In this document: positions 1-8,755 of the stretch, piece by piece | Layout of the letters: every line of letters begins with the position of its first letter | Position numbering within the stretch: the first letter of the stretch is position 1 | Origin: Steroidobacteraceae bacterium | GTDB lineage: Bacteria; Pseudomonadota; Gammaproteobacteria; Steroidobacterales; Steroidobacteraceae | NCBI GenBank assembly: GCA_027531255.1 | Contig: JAPZRU010000002.1 | Span: 186,001 to 250,000 of the forward strand | DNA length: 64,000 nucleotides | Direction: 5' to 3' | Translations under genes and position numbers: made by a program | The notes under the pieces: generated by a model | Database searches by the model: none | Seen by the model: the letters and a program-made list of their open reading frames with translations, nothing else | Told to the model about the DNA's origin: nothing

Positions 1-269
1 ACCGCGCTGAACGCGCCGCCGCCGTGGGCGCGGGCCACGTCCCATGCCTCGCCGAGCGCCTGGCCCAGTTCGTCGGCCGCACCGCGCAGCCGGCCGCCGA
101 CGCGACCGAGTTCGTGCACCGCCAGCGTCACGCTCTGCGCGAGCGCCGCGAGGTCGGCCAGCGTCCGCTGCAGGTCCTCCGGATCGCGCCCGGGCTCGCG
201 TGGCGGGACCGCCCGGCGCATCGGCAGCGAGCCGGGATCCGCGGCGATTCGGCGCGAGGAGTGATGCAT
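1..269 (-). CDS. Hypothetical protein, C-terminally cut by the window edge
   Basis: An open frame on the minus strand starts with ATG at 267-269 and runs off the left end after about 89 codons. Third codon positions are mostly G or C, as in neighbouring genes. The visible part is hydrophilic with heptad-like spacing of Leu and Ala after residue 30 (for example DLQRTLADLAALAQSV), which suggests a helical or coiled-coil protein. No signal peptide or membrane segment is visible. I do not recognise the family. It lies downstream of the NlpC/P60 gene on the same strand, 107 bp away, and could be co-transcribed. Confidence 0.45.
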   Translation of the reverse strand, partial: MHHSSRRIAADPGSLPMRRAVPPREPGRDPEDLQRTLADLAALAQSVTLAVHELGRVGGRLRGAADELGQALGEAWDVARAHGGGAFSA

Positions 270-376
270 CGGATTCTTCCTTCGGCTGGCTTCGACGGCA
301 GGCCCGCGCATGGTCCGGCGGGGCGATCCCGCTCGCCGTAGGCGCCCAGCCCGCGTCCGCGTCGGCGGCGACCGAC

Positions 377-880
377 TCAGCCGCCCGGCGTGAAGCGGCC
401 GGCGCCCGCGAAGCCGAGGATGAAGAACGGCGCGTCGAGACGCGCGCGCTCGACGCGTCGGCCGGTGGCGGGTGCGTGGACGAATTCGCCGCCGCCGAGA
501 TAGATGCCGACGTGGTCGCGCGGGGAACTGAAGAACACGAGATCCCCGGGGCGCAGTTCCTCGCGCCGCACCGGCGTCGCTCGCGCGCGCTGCTCGGCGG
601 CGGTACGCGGCACCGGGAGCCCCGCTTCGCGGTGCACGTACCAGACGAGGCCGCTGCAGTCGAAGCCCTCCGGATCCTCCCCGCCGTAGCGGTAGGGCAC
701 GCCGAGGTGCCGCAACGCCGACGCCGCGAGTCGAGGGCCGAGGGCCGTCGCCGCGGGGCGCGCCGGCGGCACGACCACATCCGGCGCGGCATCGGGGCGG
801 GGCGGGGCACCCGAGCAGGCGGCGAGCGCGAGCAGCACGGGGACGACGGCCAGGCGGAAACTGCGCGTGATCACGACCAT
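377..880 (-). CDS. NlpC/P60 family (C40) peptidoglycan endopeptidase lipoprotein
   Basis: This 167-residue protein probably cleaves peptide stems of peptidoglycan in the periplasm. It starts with a basic, hydrophobic signal ending in the lipobox LALAAC (Cys22), so it is likely a lipoprotein. The NlpC/P60 domain fills residues 50-165. The catalytic cysteine is Cys75 in GFDCSGLVWY, the catalytic histidine is His123 in RDHVGIYLGG, and the polar third residue is His135 in EFVHAP. The ATG at 880 places the signal peptide correctly; a GTG at 883 is the alternative. Longer in-frame starts exist up to about 1297, but they add residues with no signal or family character. It lies 453 bp downstream of lon on the same strand. 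Confidence 0.88.
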   Translation of the reverse strand: MVVITRSFRLAVVPVLLALAACSGAPPRPDAAPDVVVPPARPAATALGPRLAASALRHLGVPYRYGGEDPEGFDCSGLVWYVHREAGLPVPRTAAEQRARATPVRREELRPGDLVFFSSPRDHVGIYLGGGEFVHAPATGRRVERARLDAPFFILGFAGAGRFTPGG

Positions 881-1333
881 CACTTTATTCGATCCGGATG
901 CCGGTCGCAGCGAGCGGCCTCGCGTCTGCGAATTCCTACGCACCGCCGTGCCGTTCGCCGGTCCCGTCCACCCCGCGGTCGCGCCATGCTGCAGGCGATC
1001 GCCGTGCGCCGCGCAGCGGCCCCGACGACTCGCGTCGGCGACGCCCTCGCGCGGCAGTCCCGCGTCGACGTCTACACCTGCCACGTGCTCGCATCGCACG
1101 GCGGCTGGTTCGACCTGGTCGCGAGTCGCGGCCTCGAGGTCGCCTGCCTCGGCGCGCTCGAACGGGTCGAACATGCCCGACTCGGCGAGGTGGGGTACCG
1201 CCTCGGCCCGCTGCACGTCGCCCATCCGCTGCTCGCGCGCACGCGCCGGGGTGCCGACGCGCGGCCCGGTCGGCGGCAACGGCGGACCCGGCGGCAAGAC
1301 GCTGCCGCCGCGGGCCGCCGACGGCCGCGGCCC
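881..1333. other. 453-bp gap between lon and the NlpC/P60 gene
   Basis: No convincing gene is visible here. Two overlapping open frames have coding-like third positions: plus-strand from ATG 986 to about 1240, and minus-strand from about 1240 to 890, in frame with the NlpC gene. Neither translation resembles a known family and neither has a good ribosome site. The plus-strand frame simply continues open through the antisense of lon, as is common at this GC content. A decayed gene is possible but not demonstrable. Confidence 0.4.
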
Positions 1334-3823
1334 TCAGTGCCGCGCCCCGCTCGCCCAGGCCTCCTCGGCGGGCTCGCGCCGCGCCTCGCCGTCCGGTTCG
1401 CGCGGCGCGGACCCGGTTTCGCGCAAGGCCTCGTCCCGCTCGGTGCCGACCGCGGCCAGCGCGAGTTCGACGACCTCGTCGACGTGGTCCACGAAGTGGA
1501 ACGTCAGCCGCTCGCGCGCGCGCGCCGGCACGTCGTCGAGATCCTTGCGGTTGCGCGACGGCAGCAGCACGGTCCGGATGCCCGCGCGCGCCGCGGCCAC
1601 CGTCTTCTCCTTGACGCCGCCGATCGGCAGCACGAGGCCGCGCAGCGAGATCTCGCCGGTCATCGCGAGGTCGCTCCGCACGCAGCGGCCGGTCAGCAGC
1701 GACGCCAGTGCGGTGTACATCGCGGTGCCCGCGCTCGGGCCGTCCTTCGGGATCGCGCCCGCCGGCACGTGCACGTGGAGGTCGCTCTTCTCGAACAGCG
1801 CCGCATCGAAACCGAGCTGCTCCGCGCGCGTCTTGACGAGCGAGACCGCCGCCTGCGCGCTCTCCTTCATCACGTCGCCGAGCTGGCCCGTCAGGATCAG
1901 CCTGCCGGTGCCCGGCGTGCGCGTCGCCTCGATGAACAGGATGTCGCCGCCCACGGGCGTCCACGCGAGGCCGGTCGCGACGCCGGGGACGCTCGTGCGC
2001 ATCGCCGTCTCGTTCTCGAAACGCGGTGCGCCGAGGATCGCGGGCACGTCGTCCGCGTCGATCCGGATGCGCTCGACCGCGCCGCTCGCGATCTTCACGG
2101 CGGCGTTGCGCATCAGTGCGCCGATCTCGCGCTCGAGGTTGCGCACGCCCGCCTCGCGCGTGTAGTCGCGCGCCACGCGCCGGAGCGCCTCCTCGGTCAC
2201 CTCCACCTGCCCGGGCTGCGAGCCGGCGCCCGCGAGACCATTGGCCTCCAGCTGCCGGCGGACGAGGTAGCGCTTCGCGATCTCGACCTTCTCCTCCTCC
2301 GTGTAGCCGGTCAGCTCGATGATCTCCATGCGGTCGCGCAGCGGCCCGGGGATCGTGTCGAGCTGGTTCGCGGTGGCGATGAAGAGCACCTTCGAGAGGT
2401 CGAACGGCACCGCGAGGTAGTTGTCGCGGAAGGTCGAGTTCTGCTCCGGGTCCAGCACCTCGAGCAGCGCGGCCGCCGGGTCGCCCTGGAAGCTGCGCCC
2501 GAGCTTGTCGATCTCGTCGAGCATCAGCACCGGGTTGCGCGTGCCGGCCTTGCGGATCGCCTGGATCACGTTGCCCGGCAGCGCACCGACGTAGGTGCGC
2601 CGGTGGCCGCGGATCTCCGCCTCGTCGTGCGTGCCGCCGAGCGACACGCGCTGGAACTTGAGCCCGGTGGCGCGCGCGATCGACTGGCCGAGCGAGGTCT
2701 TGCCGACGCCGGGCGGCCCCACGAAGCACAGGATCGGGCTGCGCCCCTGCGGGTTCAGCTTACGCACCGCGAGATACTCGAGGATCCGCTTCTTGATCTT
2801 CCCGAGCCCGAAGTGGTCGTGCTCGAGGATCGCGCGCGCCCTGTCGATCTCGATGTGTTCCTCGTCGAGCTTCGCCCACGGCAGCGCGGCGACCAGCTCG
2901 AGGTAGGTGCGCAGCATGCCGTGCTCCGCGCCCTGCTCGGGCATCCGCTCGAGGCGCCTCAGCTCCTTCTCGACCTGCGCGCGCGTCTCGTCCGGCATCC
3001 CGGCCTGCGCGATCTGCTCGCGCAGTTCCGCGATCCCGGAATCGTCGTCGCCGTCGTCGCCGAGTTCGCGCTGGATCTGCTTCATCTGCTCGCGCAGCAG
3101 CATCTCCTTCTGCCGCTCGTCGATCGACTCGCGCGTGCGCTCCTGGATGTGCTTGGTCAGCTTCATCACCTCGATGCGGTGCGCGAGCAGCGTGGCGACG
3201 CGCTCGAGCCGCGTACGGATGTCGAGCGTCTCCAGCAGCTGCTGCTTGTCCGCGGGCTTCACGTCGAGGAAGCTCGCGATCAGGTCGGCGAGTTGCTCCG
3301 GCTGGTCCATCGCGGCGAGCGCGCCGCCGAGCTCGGCCGGTGCGGTCGGGAGCAGCGACAGCGCCTCCTGCGCCAGCCGCTTGAGGTGCAGCACGCGCGC
3401 CTCGGTGTCCGGCCCGGTCGCCGGCTGCGACGGCAGGTACTCGACTCGCGCGACGTTGAACGGCATGCCGGTCTGGAAATCGAGCACGCGGAAGCGACGC
3501 TCGCCCTGCACGACCAGGTGATGCGTGCCGTCCGGCGCAGTGACGTAGCGCAGGATTCCGGCCACCGTGCCGGTCCCGTACAGGTCCGGCGGCAACGGGT
3601 CGTCGTTGTCCGGATCCCGCTGCAGCAGGAAGCCGACCTTCCGCTCGGTGCGCACGGCCTCCTGTGCGCCGGCGACCGTCTTCTCGCGGTTGATCGCCAC
3701 CGGCGCCACCACGCCCGGGAACAGCACCAGGTTGCGCACCGGCAGGATGATCAGCACGTCCTCGCCTTCGTGGGCCGCGCCAGGGACCGCGGCCGTCGCG
3801 CCTTCGTCGTTCGTCTCGCTCAT
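1334..3823 (-). CDS. lon: ATP-dependent protease Lon (LonA type)
   Basis: Lon is a cytoplasmic, hexameric AAA+ serine protease that degrades misfolded and regulatory proteins. The 829-residue product has the full LonA layout: N-terminal substrate-binding domain (residues 22-205), coiled-coil linker (210-300), AAA+ module with Walker A GPPGVGKT (369-376) and Walker [11 protein letters not shown] (431-440), and the C-terminal protease domain. The catalytic dyad is Ser697 in PKDGPSAGT and Lys740 in GGVKEK, 43 residues apart as in E. coli Lon. The tail after residue 790 is acidic and variable. The ATG at 3823 follows a GGGGAG ribosome site and overlaps the hsp20 stop as ATGA, implying translational coupling of a chaperone and a protease. 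Confidence 0.97.
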   Translation of the reverse strand: MSETNDEGATAAVPGAAHEGEDVLIILPVRNLVLFPGVVAPVAINREKTVAGAQEAVRTERKVGFLLQRDPDNDDPLPPDLYGTGTVAGILRYVTAPDGTHHLVVQGERRFRVLDFQTGMPFNVARVEYLPSQPATGPDTEARVLHLKRLAQEALSLLPTAPAELGGALAAMDQPEQLADLIASFLDVKPADKQQLLETLDIRTRLERVATLLAHRIEVMKLTKHIQERTRESIDERQKEMLLREQMKQIQRELGDDGDDDSGIAELREQIAQAGMPDETRAQVEKELRRLERMPEQGAEHGMLRTYLELVAALPWAKLDEEHIEIDRARAILEHDHFGLGKIKKRILEYLAVRKLNPQGRSPILCFVGPPGVGKTSLGQSIARATGLKFQRVSLGGTHDEAEIRGHRRTYVGALPGNVIQAIRKAGTRNPVLMLDEIDKLGRSFQGDPAAALLEVLDPEQNSTFRDNYLAVPFDLSKVLFIATANQLDTIPGPLRDRMEIIELTGYTEEEKVEIAKRYLVRRQLEANGLAGAGSQPGQVEVTEEALRRVARDYTREAGVRNLEREIGALMRNAAVKIASGAVERIRIDADDVPAILGAPRFENETAMRTSVPGVATGLAWTPVGGDILFIEATRTPGTGRLILTGQLGDVMKESAQAAVSLVKTRAEQLGFDAALFEKSDLHVHVPAGAIPKDGPSAGTAMYTALASLLTGRCVRSDLAMTGEISLRGLVLPIGGVKEKTVAAARAGIRTVLLPSRNRKDLDDVPARARERLTFHFVDHVDEVVELALAAVGTERDEALRETGSAPREPDGEARREPAEEAWASGARH

Positions 3824-4233
3824 GTCCGCTCCCCGCGCTTCGCCAGCGCGACGCAGAGGCAACCGTCGATGTATTCGTGGTGCTCGAGTTCGTAGACGCC
3901 GGGCGGCAGCTGGATGCGCCGCTCGAAGCGCCCGTACGGGATCTCGAGGTGCCGGATCGCGCGCGTATCGCCGTCGATCGGGGCAGGACGCACGGCCCGC
4001 ACGACCAGCCCGCCGCCCTCGTCGGCCTCGAGTTCGATGCGCTCGGCCTTCACGCCCGGCAGGGCCACCGTGACCCGGCAGCGGTCCCGCGTCTCGACCA
4101 CGTCCACCGGCGGCTCCCAGCGCGGCGCCTGGGCCGCCGTGCGTTCGAAGCGGAAGAACTGTCGCTGCAGGCGATCGGCCCGCTCCAGCAGGTCGAAGGC
4201 CTCCGCCCACATCCAGGTCGGTTGTTTCCGCAT
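3820..4233 (-). CDS. Small heat shock protein, Hsp20 / alpha-crystallin family
   Basis: This 137-residue protein should be a cytoplasmic ATP-independent holdase that keeps unfolding proteins soluble. An alpha-crystallin-like domain covers roughly residues 40-130: the WEPPVDVVETRD entry strand, the LPGVKAERIELEADEGG segment and the late YELEHHEYIDGCLCVALAK strands match the Hsp20 pattern. The short N-terminal arm is aromatic-rich (WMWAEAFDLL, FFRFER), as expected for client binding. The usual I-x-I/V tail motif is not evident. Its stop overlaps the lon start by four bases, so chaperone and protease are probably made together. No heat-shock promoter was identified upstream. Confidence 0.88.
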   Translation of the reverse strand: MRKQPTWMWAEAFDLLERADRLQRQFFRFERTAAQAPRWEPPVDVVETRDRCRVTVALPGVKAERIELEADEGGGLVVRAVRPAPIDGDTRAIRHLEIPYGRFERRIQLPPGVYELEHHEYIDGCLCVALAKRGERT

Positions 4234-4289
4234 GCGTTCTACTCCAGGCTCCGTCCCGCCGATGTGGGGGCCGAGTTCCAGAAATCAAA

Positions 4290-4340
4290 AGGGGGAGGGG
4301 CGAGTCGAACCCCGCCGTGCGGGCGTTGCACGGCCCGTCT
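4290..4340 (-). other. tRNA 3'-half-like segment (possible tRNA remnant)
   Basis: Directly after the stop of the minus-strand gene ending at 4340, the minus strand reads like the 3' half of a tRNA. There is an anticodon-arm-like hairpin (CGGGC..GCCCG around GTGCAAC, with T33, GCA and A37 in register), then GGGGTTCGACTC resembling a T-arm, then CCCCTCCCCC in the acceptor position. No matching 5' acceptor strand, D-arm or CCA is present, and the T-stem has mismatches, so it is not a functional tRNA. It could be a degraded Cys/Ala-type tRNA end, an attachment-site scar, a weak terminator or chance. Confidence 0.2.
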
Positions 4341-4855
4341 CAGTGCAGGACTCGGCGCGGCGGCGCGGCCGGGCTCGGGCCGACGCCGAACTCGTAGCCC
4401 TCGATCTCGTCTTCGTGTTCGCCCTCGCCCTCGGCGTCGGACTCGACGAAGCAGCAGGTCGCGTAGTACTCGCGGTCGTCGAGCTTGAGCACGACGTGGT
4501 GCTTGCCGAATCTCGGCAGCACGAACGGCGCCATGCGCACGACGAACACCGTGGCGCCGTCGCGGTCGGCGCTGAGCCGGCCGACGTGCTCGTCGAACGC
4601 CACGCCGCCCTCGGTGGCGTGGATCGCGAGCGAGGCCTCGAACTCGCCCTCGCCGCCCTCGACGAAGAACACGAAGCAGAGTTTTTCCAGCACGGCGGCC
4701 GAGTCCGCCGCGTCCGGCAGACGGTACCTGGACGCACCGATCTCGCAGGCCGGGAACAGGCCGCGCACCAGCAACTGGCCGCGCGCGTCGCGCTCGACCG
4801 TCTCGCAGATCAGGAGGCCAACGCCGTCGCGGTGCGGATACACGGGTGCGATCAT
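4340..4855 (-). CDS. Hypothetical protein, DUF6941-like
   Basis: This 171-residue protein has no signal peptide or membrane segment and is probably cytoplasmic. Its opening, GVGLLICETVERDARGQLL followed by VRGLF, resembles the beta-rich start of DUF6941-type proteins, and the alternating hydrophobic strands to residue 150 fit such a fold; this assignment is by eye. The acidic tail (EGEGEHEDEIEGYEF) and a CC pair near residue 140 are distinctive. The ATG at 4855 is chosen because AAGGAG sits eight bases upstream, a better site than for any upstream in-frame codon. It precedes hsp20-lon by about 107 bp on the same strand, so a shared transcript is possible. Function unknown. Confidence 0.65.
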   Translation of the reverse strand: MIAPVYPHRDGVGLLICETVERDARGQLLVRGLFPACEIGASRYRLPDAADSAAVLEKLCFVFFVEGGEGEFEASLAIHATEGGVAFDEHVGRLSADRDGATVFVVRMAPFVLPRFGKHHVVLKLDDREYYATCCFVESDAEGEGEHEDEIEGYEFGVGPSPAAPPRRVLH

Positions 4856-5093
4856 CGGCTCCACTCCTTGGACTCTGATGCCGCGCATTCCTCGCGGCGG
4901 CAGGCAGCAAGGACGATTCTGGATGCACACGGGTCCGGGCCCCACTCCCCGTGCCCGCCTGCAGAGGTCGGAGTCCTCCGATACGCGTGCGGCGTACCTG
5001 CCGGTCCCCGCCGACGCGGCGGCCACGTCGGTTCCGTGGTGCTCGGCGGGGCATGCCGTCGCGGTGCGTAGCCTGCGTCGCCGAGGTCGCCGA

Positions 5094-5573
5094 CTACGAC
5101 CACCTGTTCGACGCAATCCACGGGTTCGCCGTGCCCGACGGAGCGGCGCGCGGTGCGCGCGGACCGAGCCCGGTCACTGAGCGCGGCCTGCGCGCCGGGA
5201 GCGGTGCGCGGCGCGGCGCGGCCCCGTTCAGCCGGCTCAGGGCGACGAGGAAGCAGGCGTCCGCCGCCTCCAGGTGCACCAGCCAGTCCGCGGCTTCGGC
5301 CCGCGCCGGGAACGCGAGCGCGATGCGCGCCTGGCGCAGCGCGGGTTCCAGCAACCGGGCCTCGAGACCGGTCATGGCACCCTGCCCCTCGAGGGTCGAA
5401 CGGTCGTGCACGTCGTCGTCCATTCGTTTGCGCAGTTCCGCGAGCGCGGACTGCGCCGCCGGATCCGGGACGCGACCGCCGGCGCGGAGCCGCACGGCCA
5501 GTCGCCGCAGTCGATGGCGATAGTCGAGGATCGCGGCCCGGCACCCGTCGGCGTCAAGGTGTAGATGGGTCAT
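5094..5573 (-). CDS. Hypothetical helical protein
   Basis: An open frame of 159 codons has the local codon bias through about residue 130. The first 110 residues look helical, with a hydrophilic segment (AALAELRKRMDDDVHD-like composition) and a second helix pair around EARLLEPALRQARIALAF. The last 35 residues are rich in Arg, Pro and Ala and look disordered. No signal peptide, membrane segment or known motif is seen. The start is taken as ATG 5573 (MTHLHLD); an in-frame ATG at 5606 exists. It is divergent from hrpB and lies 238 bp upstream of the DUF6941-like gene on the same strand. Function unknown. Confidence 0.5.
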   Translation of the reverse strand: MTHLHLDADGCRAAILDYRHRLRRLAVRLRAGGRVPDPAAQSALAELRKRMDDDVHDRSTLEGQGAMTGLEARLLEPALRQARIALAFPARAEAADWLVHLEAADACFLVALSRLNGAAPRRAPLPARRPRSVTGLGPRAPRAAPSGTANPWIASNRWS

Positions 5574-5663
5574 GGGGCACCCCGTGAATTCGAATCGGGG
5601 GCTCATGCTAGGCCTCCCGGCGCGCAGGTCCTGTCCGCGTCCGGCCTACAGGCGCGCCGGCGA

Positions 5664-5691
5664 TTGCGCACCCGCGCGTCTGCGGTAAGGT
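5664..5691 (+). promoter_or_regulatory. Candidate sigma-70-type promoter for hrpB
   Basis: TTGCGC at 5664-5669 and TAAGGT at 5686-5691 are separated by 16 bp. The hrpB ATG at 5701 is only nine bases after the -10 box, so transcription would start at or within a few bases of the start codon. There is no Shine-Dalgarno sequence in between, which fits a leaderless or nearly leaderless mRNA. Confidence 0.45.
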
Positions 5692-5700
5692 GCGCGCCGG

Positions 5701-8223
5701 ATGCGCGACGTCGACCTGCCCGCCCTGCCGATCATCGAGGCGCTCCCCGCGCTGCGCGCAGCACTGCGCGAGCGGACGGCCGCGGTACTCGAGGCGCCGC
5801 CCGGTGCGGGCAAGAGCACGGTGGTGCCGCTCGCCCTGCTCGACGAGCCGTGGCTCGCCGGCCGCCGCATCGTCGTGCTGGAACCGCGCCGCCTCGCGGC
5901 GCGCGCCGTCGCCGAGCGGATGGCGGGCACGCTCGGCGAGCGCGCGGGCGGCACCGTCGGCTACCGGATGCGGCTCGAGACGCGCGTCTCGCGCACGACG
6001 CGGATCGAGGTCGTGACCGAGGGCATCCTCGCGCGCCTGCTGCTCGACGATCCCGCGCTGGAGGGCGTCGGGCTCGTCGCGTTCGACGAGTTCCACGAGC
6101 GCAGCCTGCCCGCGGATCTCGGGCTCGCGCTCTGCCTCGACGCGCAGCGCAACCTGCGGGACGACCTGCGGCTGCTCGCGATGTCGGCGACGCTCGACGG
6201 CGGTCCGGTGGCGCGCCTGCTCGCCGACGCGCGCGGCGACGCGCCCGTCGTTCGCGCCACGGGACGCGCGTTCGAGGTGGAGACGCGCTACGCGAAACGC
6301 CCGCCCGAACACGTCGAGCGCGAGGTCGCGAACACCGTGCGCCGCGCGCTCGCCGAGGAGCCCGGCGACGCGCTGGTGTTCCTGCCGGGTGCCCCGGAGA
6401 TCCGGCGCGTCGAGCGCAACCTGCTCGAGTCGGAGCTGCCGCGCGGCACGCGCGTGCTGCCGTTGTACGGCGAACTGCCGCCGGATGCCCAGGACGCGGC
6501 GCTCGCACCGAGCCCGCCCGGCACGCGCAAGGTCGTGCTGGCGACCAGCATCGCGGAGACCTCGCTGACGATCGACGGCGTGCGCATCGTCGTCGATGCG
6601 GGGCTCGCGCGGCGCTCGCGCTTCGATCCGGTCACCGGCATGAGCCGGCTCGAGACGCTGCGCGCGTCGCTCGCCAGCGCCGACCAGCGCCGCGGCCGCG
6701 CGGGCCGCACGCAGCCCGGCGTCTGCTACCGCGTGTGGACCGAGGAGATGCACCGAAAGCTGCCGGCCGCCCAGCCGCCCGAGATCGCCGAGGCGGATCT
6801 CGCGCCGCTCGCGCTCGACCTCGCCTGCTGGGGCACGCCGGCGGAGTCGCTCGCGTGGCTCGATCCGCCACCGGGGCCCGCGCTCGCGCAGGCGCGCGAC
6901 CTGCTCGCGGGCCTGGGTGCGCTCGATGCGCACGGACGGATCACGGCCGCGGGTCGCCGGATGGCGGCGCTCGGGCTGCACCCGCGGCTCGCACACCTGC
7001 TGCTGCGCGCCCGGGACCTCGGCGCACCGCGGCTCGGCGCCGAACTCGCGGCGCTGCTCTCGGAACGCGACTTCGCGCGGGCGACCGGCGGCCCGGGCTC
7101 GCGCGACTCGGACATCGTGAAGCGCCTGGAGCTGCTGCGCGGCGGCCACGTCGTCGGCCTCGAGGCCGATCGCGGCGCGCGCGAGCGCGCGCGTCGACTC
7201 GCCGACACCTGGGAGCGGCAGCTCGGCGGGTCCCGCGGCGAGACCGCGGTCGATCCCGGCCTCCTGCTGGCCTTCGCCTACCCGGACCGCATCGGCCGTC
7301 GCCGCGGCGAGACGGGCCGCTACCTGCTCAGCGGCGGTCGCGGCGCCGCCTTCGCCGGCCCGGATGCGCTGGCGGCCGCGGAACTGCTGATCGTGCCGGA
7401 ACTCGATGCCGGCGAGCGCGAGGCGCGCATCCACCTCGCCGCACCGGTCGCGCTGGAGGACCTCGAACGCCACTGCGCCGAGGCGATCGCGACGACCGAA
7501 CGCGTCGAGTGGGACCGCCGCGAGCAGGCGGTAGTCGCGCGTCGCGAGCAGCGCCTGGGCGCGATCGTGCTGCGGGAGCGCGCGGCCACGGACGTCGACG
7601 GCTCCCGGCTCGTGAGCGCGATGCTCGACGGCGTGCGTGCACTCGGCCTCGACGTGCTGCCCTGGACGAAGCCGGCGCGGGCGCTGCAGACGCGCCTCGA
7701 GTTCCTGCGGCGCGTGGACGCGCCGCCGGGCCGCGGGTCCGAGTGGCCGGACGTCGCCGACGCGGCGCTCGCCGGCACGCTCGAGCACTGGCTCGCCCCC
7801 TGGCTCGACGGCATCACGCGCCGAGAGCACCTCGCGCGCCTGGACCTGGTCGAGATCCTGCGCGCGCGGCTCGACTACCCCGCACAGCAGGCCCTGGACC
7901 GGCTGGCGCCGACGCACCTCGAGGTACCGAGCGGCTCGCGGATCCCGATCGACTACGGCGGCGACGCGCCGTCGATCGCGGTGCGCCTCCAGGAGATGTT
8001 CGGCCTGACGACGACGCCGACGGTGGCGGACGGCCGCGTCCCGCTGACGGTCGAACTGCTCTCGCCGGCCGGCCGGCCGGTGCAGGTCACGCGCGACCTC
8101 GCGAGCTTCTGGGCGCGCGGCTACGCGGAGGTGAAGAAGGAACTGAAGGGCCGGTACCCGAAGCACTACTGGCCCGACGACCCGCTGCAGGCGCGGCCGA
8201 CCGCGAGGGTGCGCCCGCGCTGA
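5701..8223 (+). CDS. hrpB: ATP-dependent RNA helicase HrpB (DEAH/RHA family)
   Basis: HrpB is a DExH-box helicase of the RHA family; its cellular substrate is poorly defined in bacteria. The 840-residue length is typical. Visible helicase motifs are Walker A PPGAGKST (33-40), the DEAH variant DEFH (129-132), SAT in LLAMSATLDGG, motif V TSIAETSLTIDGV and motif VI QRRGRAGRTQPG. These are followed by the HA2/winged-helix region and the HrpB-specific C-terminal domain ending with GRYPKHYWPDDPLQA, which is diagnostic for HrpB rather than HrpA. The gene stands alone on the plus strand, divergent from the small hypothetical upstream, with a promoter so close that the mRNA may be leaderless. Confidence 0.95.
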   Translation: MRDVDLPALPIIEALPALRAALRERTAAVLEAPPGAGKSTVVPLALLDEPWLAGRRIVVLEPRRLAARAVAERMAGTLGERAGGTVGYRMRLETRVSRTTRIEVVTEGILARLLLDDPALEGVGLVAFDEFHERSLPADLGLALCLDAQRNLRDDLRLLAMSATLDGGPVARLLADARGDAPVVRATGRAFEVETRYAKRPPEHVEREVANTVRRALAEEPGDALVFLPGAPEIRRVERNLLESELPRGTRVLPLYGELPPDAQDAALAPSPPGTRKVVLATSIAETSLTIDGVRIVVDAGLARRSRFDPVTGMSRLETLRASLASADQRRGRAGRTQPGVCYRVWTEEMHRKLPAAQPPEIAEADLAPLALDLACWGTPAESLAWLDPPPGPALAQARDLLAGLGALDAHGRITAAGRRMAALGLHPRLAHLLLRARDLGAPRLGAELAALLSERDFARATGGPGSRDSDIVKRLELLRGGHVVGLEADRGARERARRLADTWERQLGGSRGETAVDPGLLLAFAYPDRIGRRRGETGRYLLSGGRGAAFAGPDALAAAELLIVPELDAGEREARIHLAAPVALEDLERHCAEAIATTERVEWDRREQAVVARREQRLGAIVLRERAATDVDGSRLVSAMLDGVRALGLDVLPWTKPARALQTRLEFLRRVDAPPGRGSEWPDVADAALAGTLEHWLAPWLDGITRREHLARLDLVEILRARLDYPAQQALDRLAPTHLEVPSGSRIPIDYGGDAPSIAVRLQEMFGLTTTPTVADGRVPLTVELLSPAGRPVQVTRDLASFWARGYAEVKKELKGRYPKHYWPDDPLQARPTARVRPR

Positions 8224-8229
8224 GGACGC

Positions 8230-8631
8230 TCAGTCCACGCTGCGACCGGCTGCGAGCGAATCCCGCGGCGGCCACGGGAAGAGCACGGCGACGCACACGC
8301 CGCCGCCCGAAGCGGCGCCGATCTCGAGGCGGGCGCCGTGCGCGCTCGCGCGGTAGCGCATCGAGTCGAGGCCCATGCCGGCACCGCGCGCGTCGGCCAC
8401 GTCCGGCAGGTCGCGCCGCGCGCCGCACAGACCCTGCTGCGCGATCGAGAAGGCCGCGACGGAACGCGCCAGCGCACGCGACTGCTGCAGGGCTTCGCAC
8501 GCCGCCGTCGCGGAATCGGTGTCCGGTCCCTGCAGCAGGTGGCGCGGGCGGCGGCCGAGCAGCTGGGACGCGGTGTAGCCGCTCGGGCGCTCGAAGGCGT
8601 CGTTCCCGGCCAGAGAGGGGCCGGCGATCAA
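8230..8631 (-). pseudogene. Collapsed PAS-sensor histidine kinase remnant
   Basis: The frame encodes pieces of a sensor kinase with the connecting parts missing. Residues 10-40 are a PAS segment of the LOV-like signature (NDAFERPSGYTASQLLGRR then HLLQGPDTD), but Pro stands where the photoreactive Cys of LOV domains would be. After about 20 residues comes an N-box-like piece (AAFSIAQQGLCGARR), then immediately a G2-box-like piece (RGAGMGLDSMRYRAS) and a kinase C-terminus (GGGVCVAVLFPWPPR). The H-box, the G1 box and most of the ATPase fold are absent, so it cannot be an active kinase. The joins stay in frame, which suggests successive internal deletions. It converges with hrpB, six bases away. 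Confidence 0.6.
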
Positions 8632-8755
8632 CGCGGCCGTCGCGCGACTCGAGGCGCAGGGCGTGGGACGCGTCGGGCTGCCGGCACACGAGGGCCTGCA
8701 GACCCCCGTGACCCCGCAGCCGGCAGTGCTGTCGGTCGACGAGGTGCGCGGACGA

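Noticed and set aside
986-1240. Plus-strand frame with G/C-rich third positions between lon and the NlpC gene
   Set aside because: No ribosome site, no family similarity and a competing minus-strand frame of similar quality; recorded only as gap content.
44-3895. Very long plus-strand open frame opposite lon and the NlpC gene
   Set aside because: It is antisense to genes with clear catalytic motifs, its translation is dominated by Arg, and long antisense frames are expected at this GC content.
5565-5605. Second T-loop-like sequence (TTCGAAT) near the start of the small helical protein gene
   Set aside because: The closing base pairs of a T-stem are absent on both strands and no anticodon arm lies at the right distance.
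8230-8631. Functional LOV photoreceptor
   Set aside because: The photoreactive Cys position is Pro and the domain lacks its N-terminal strands; it is part of a collapsed gene.
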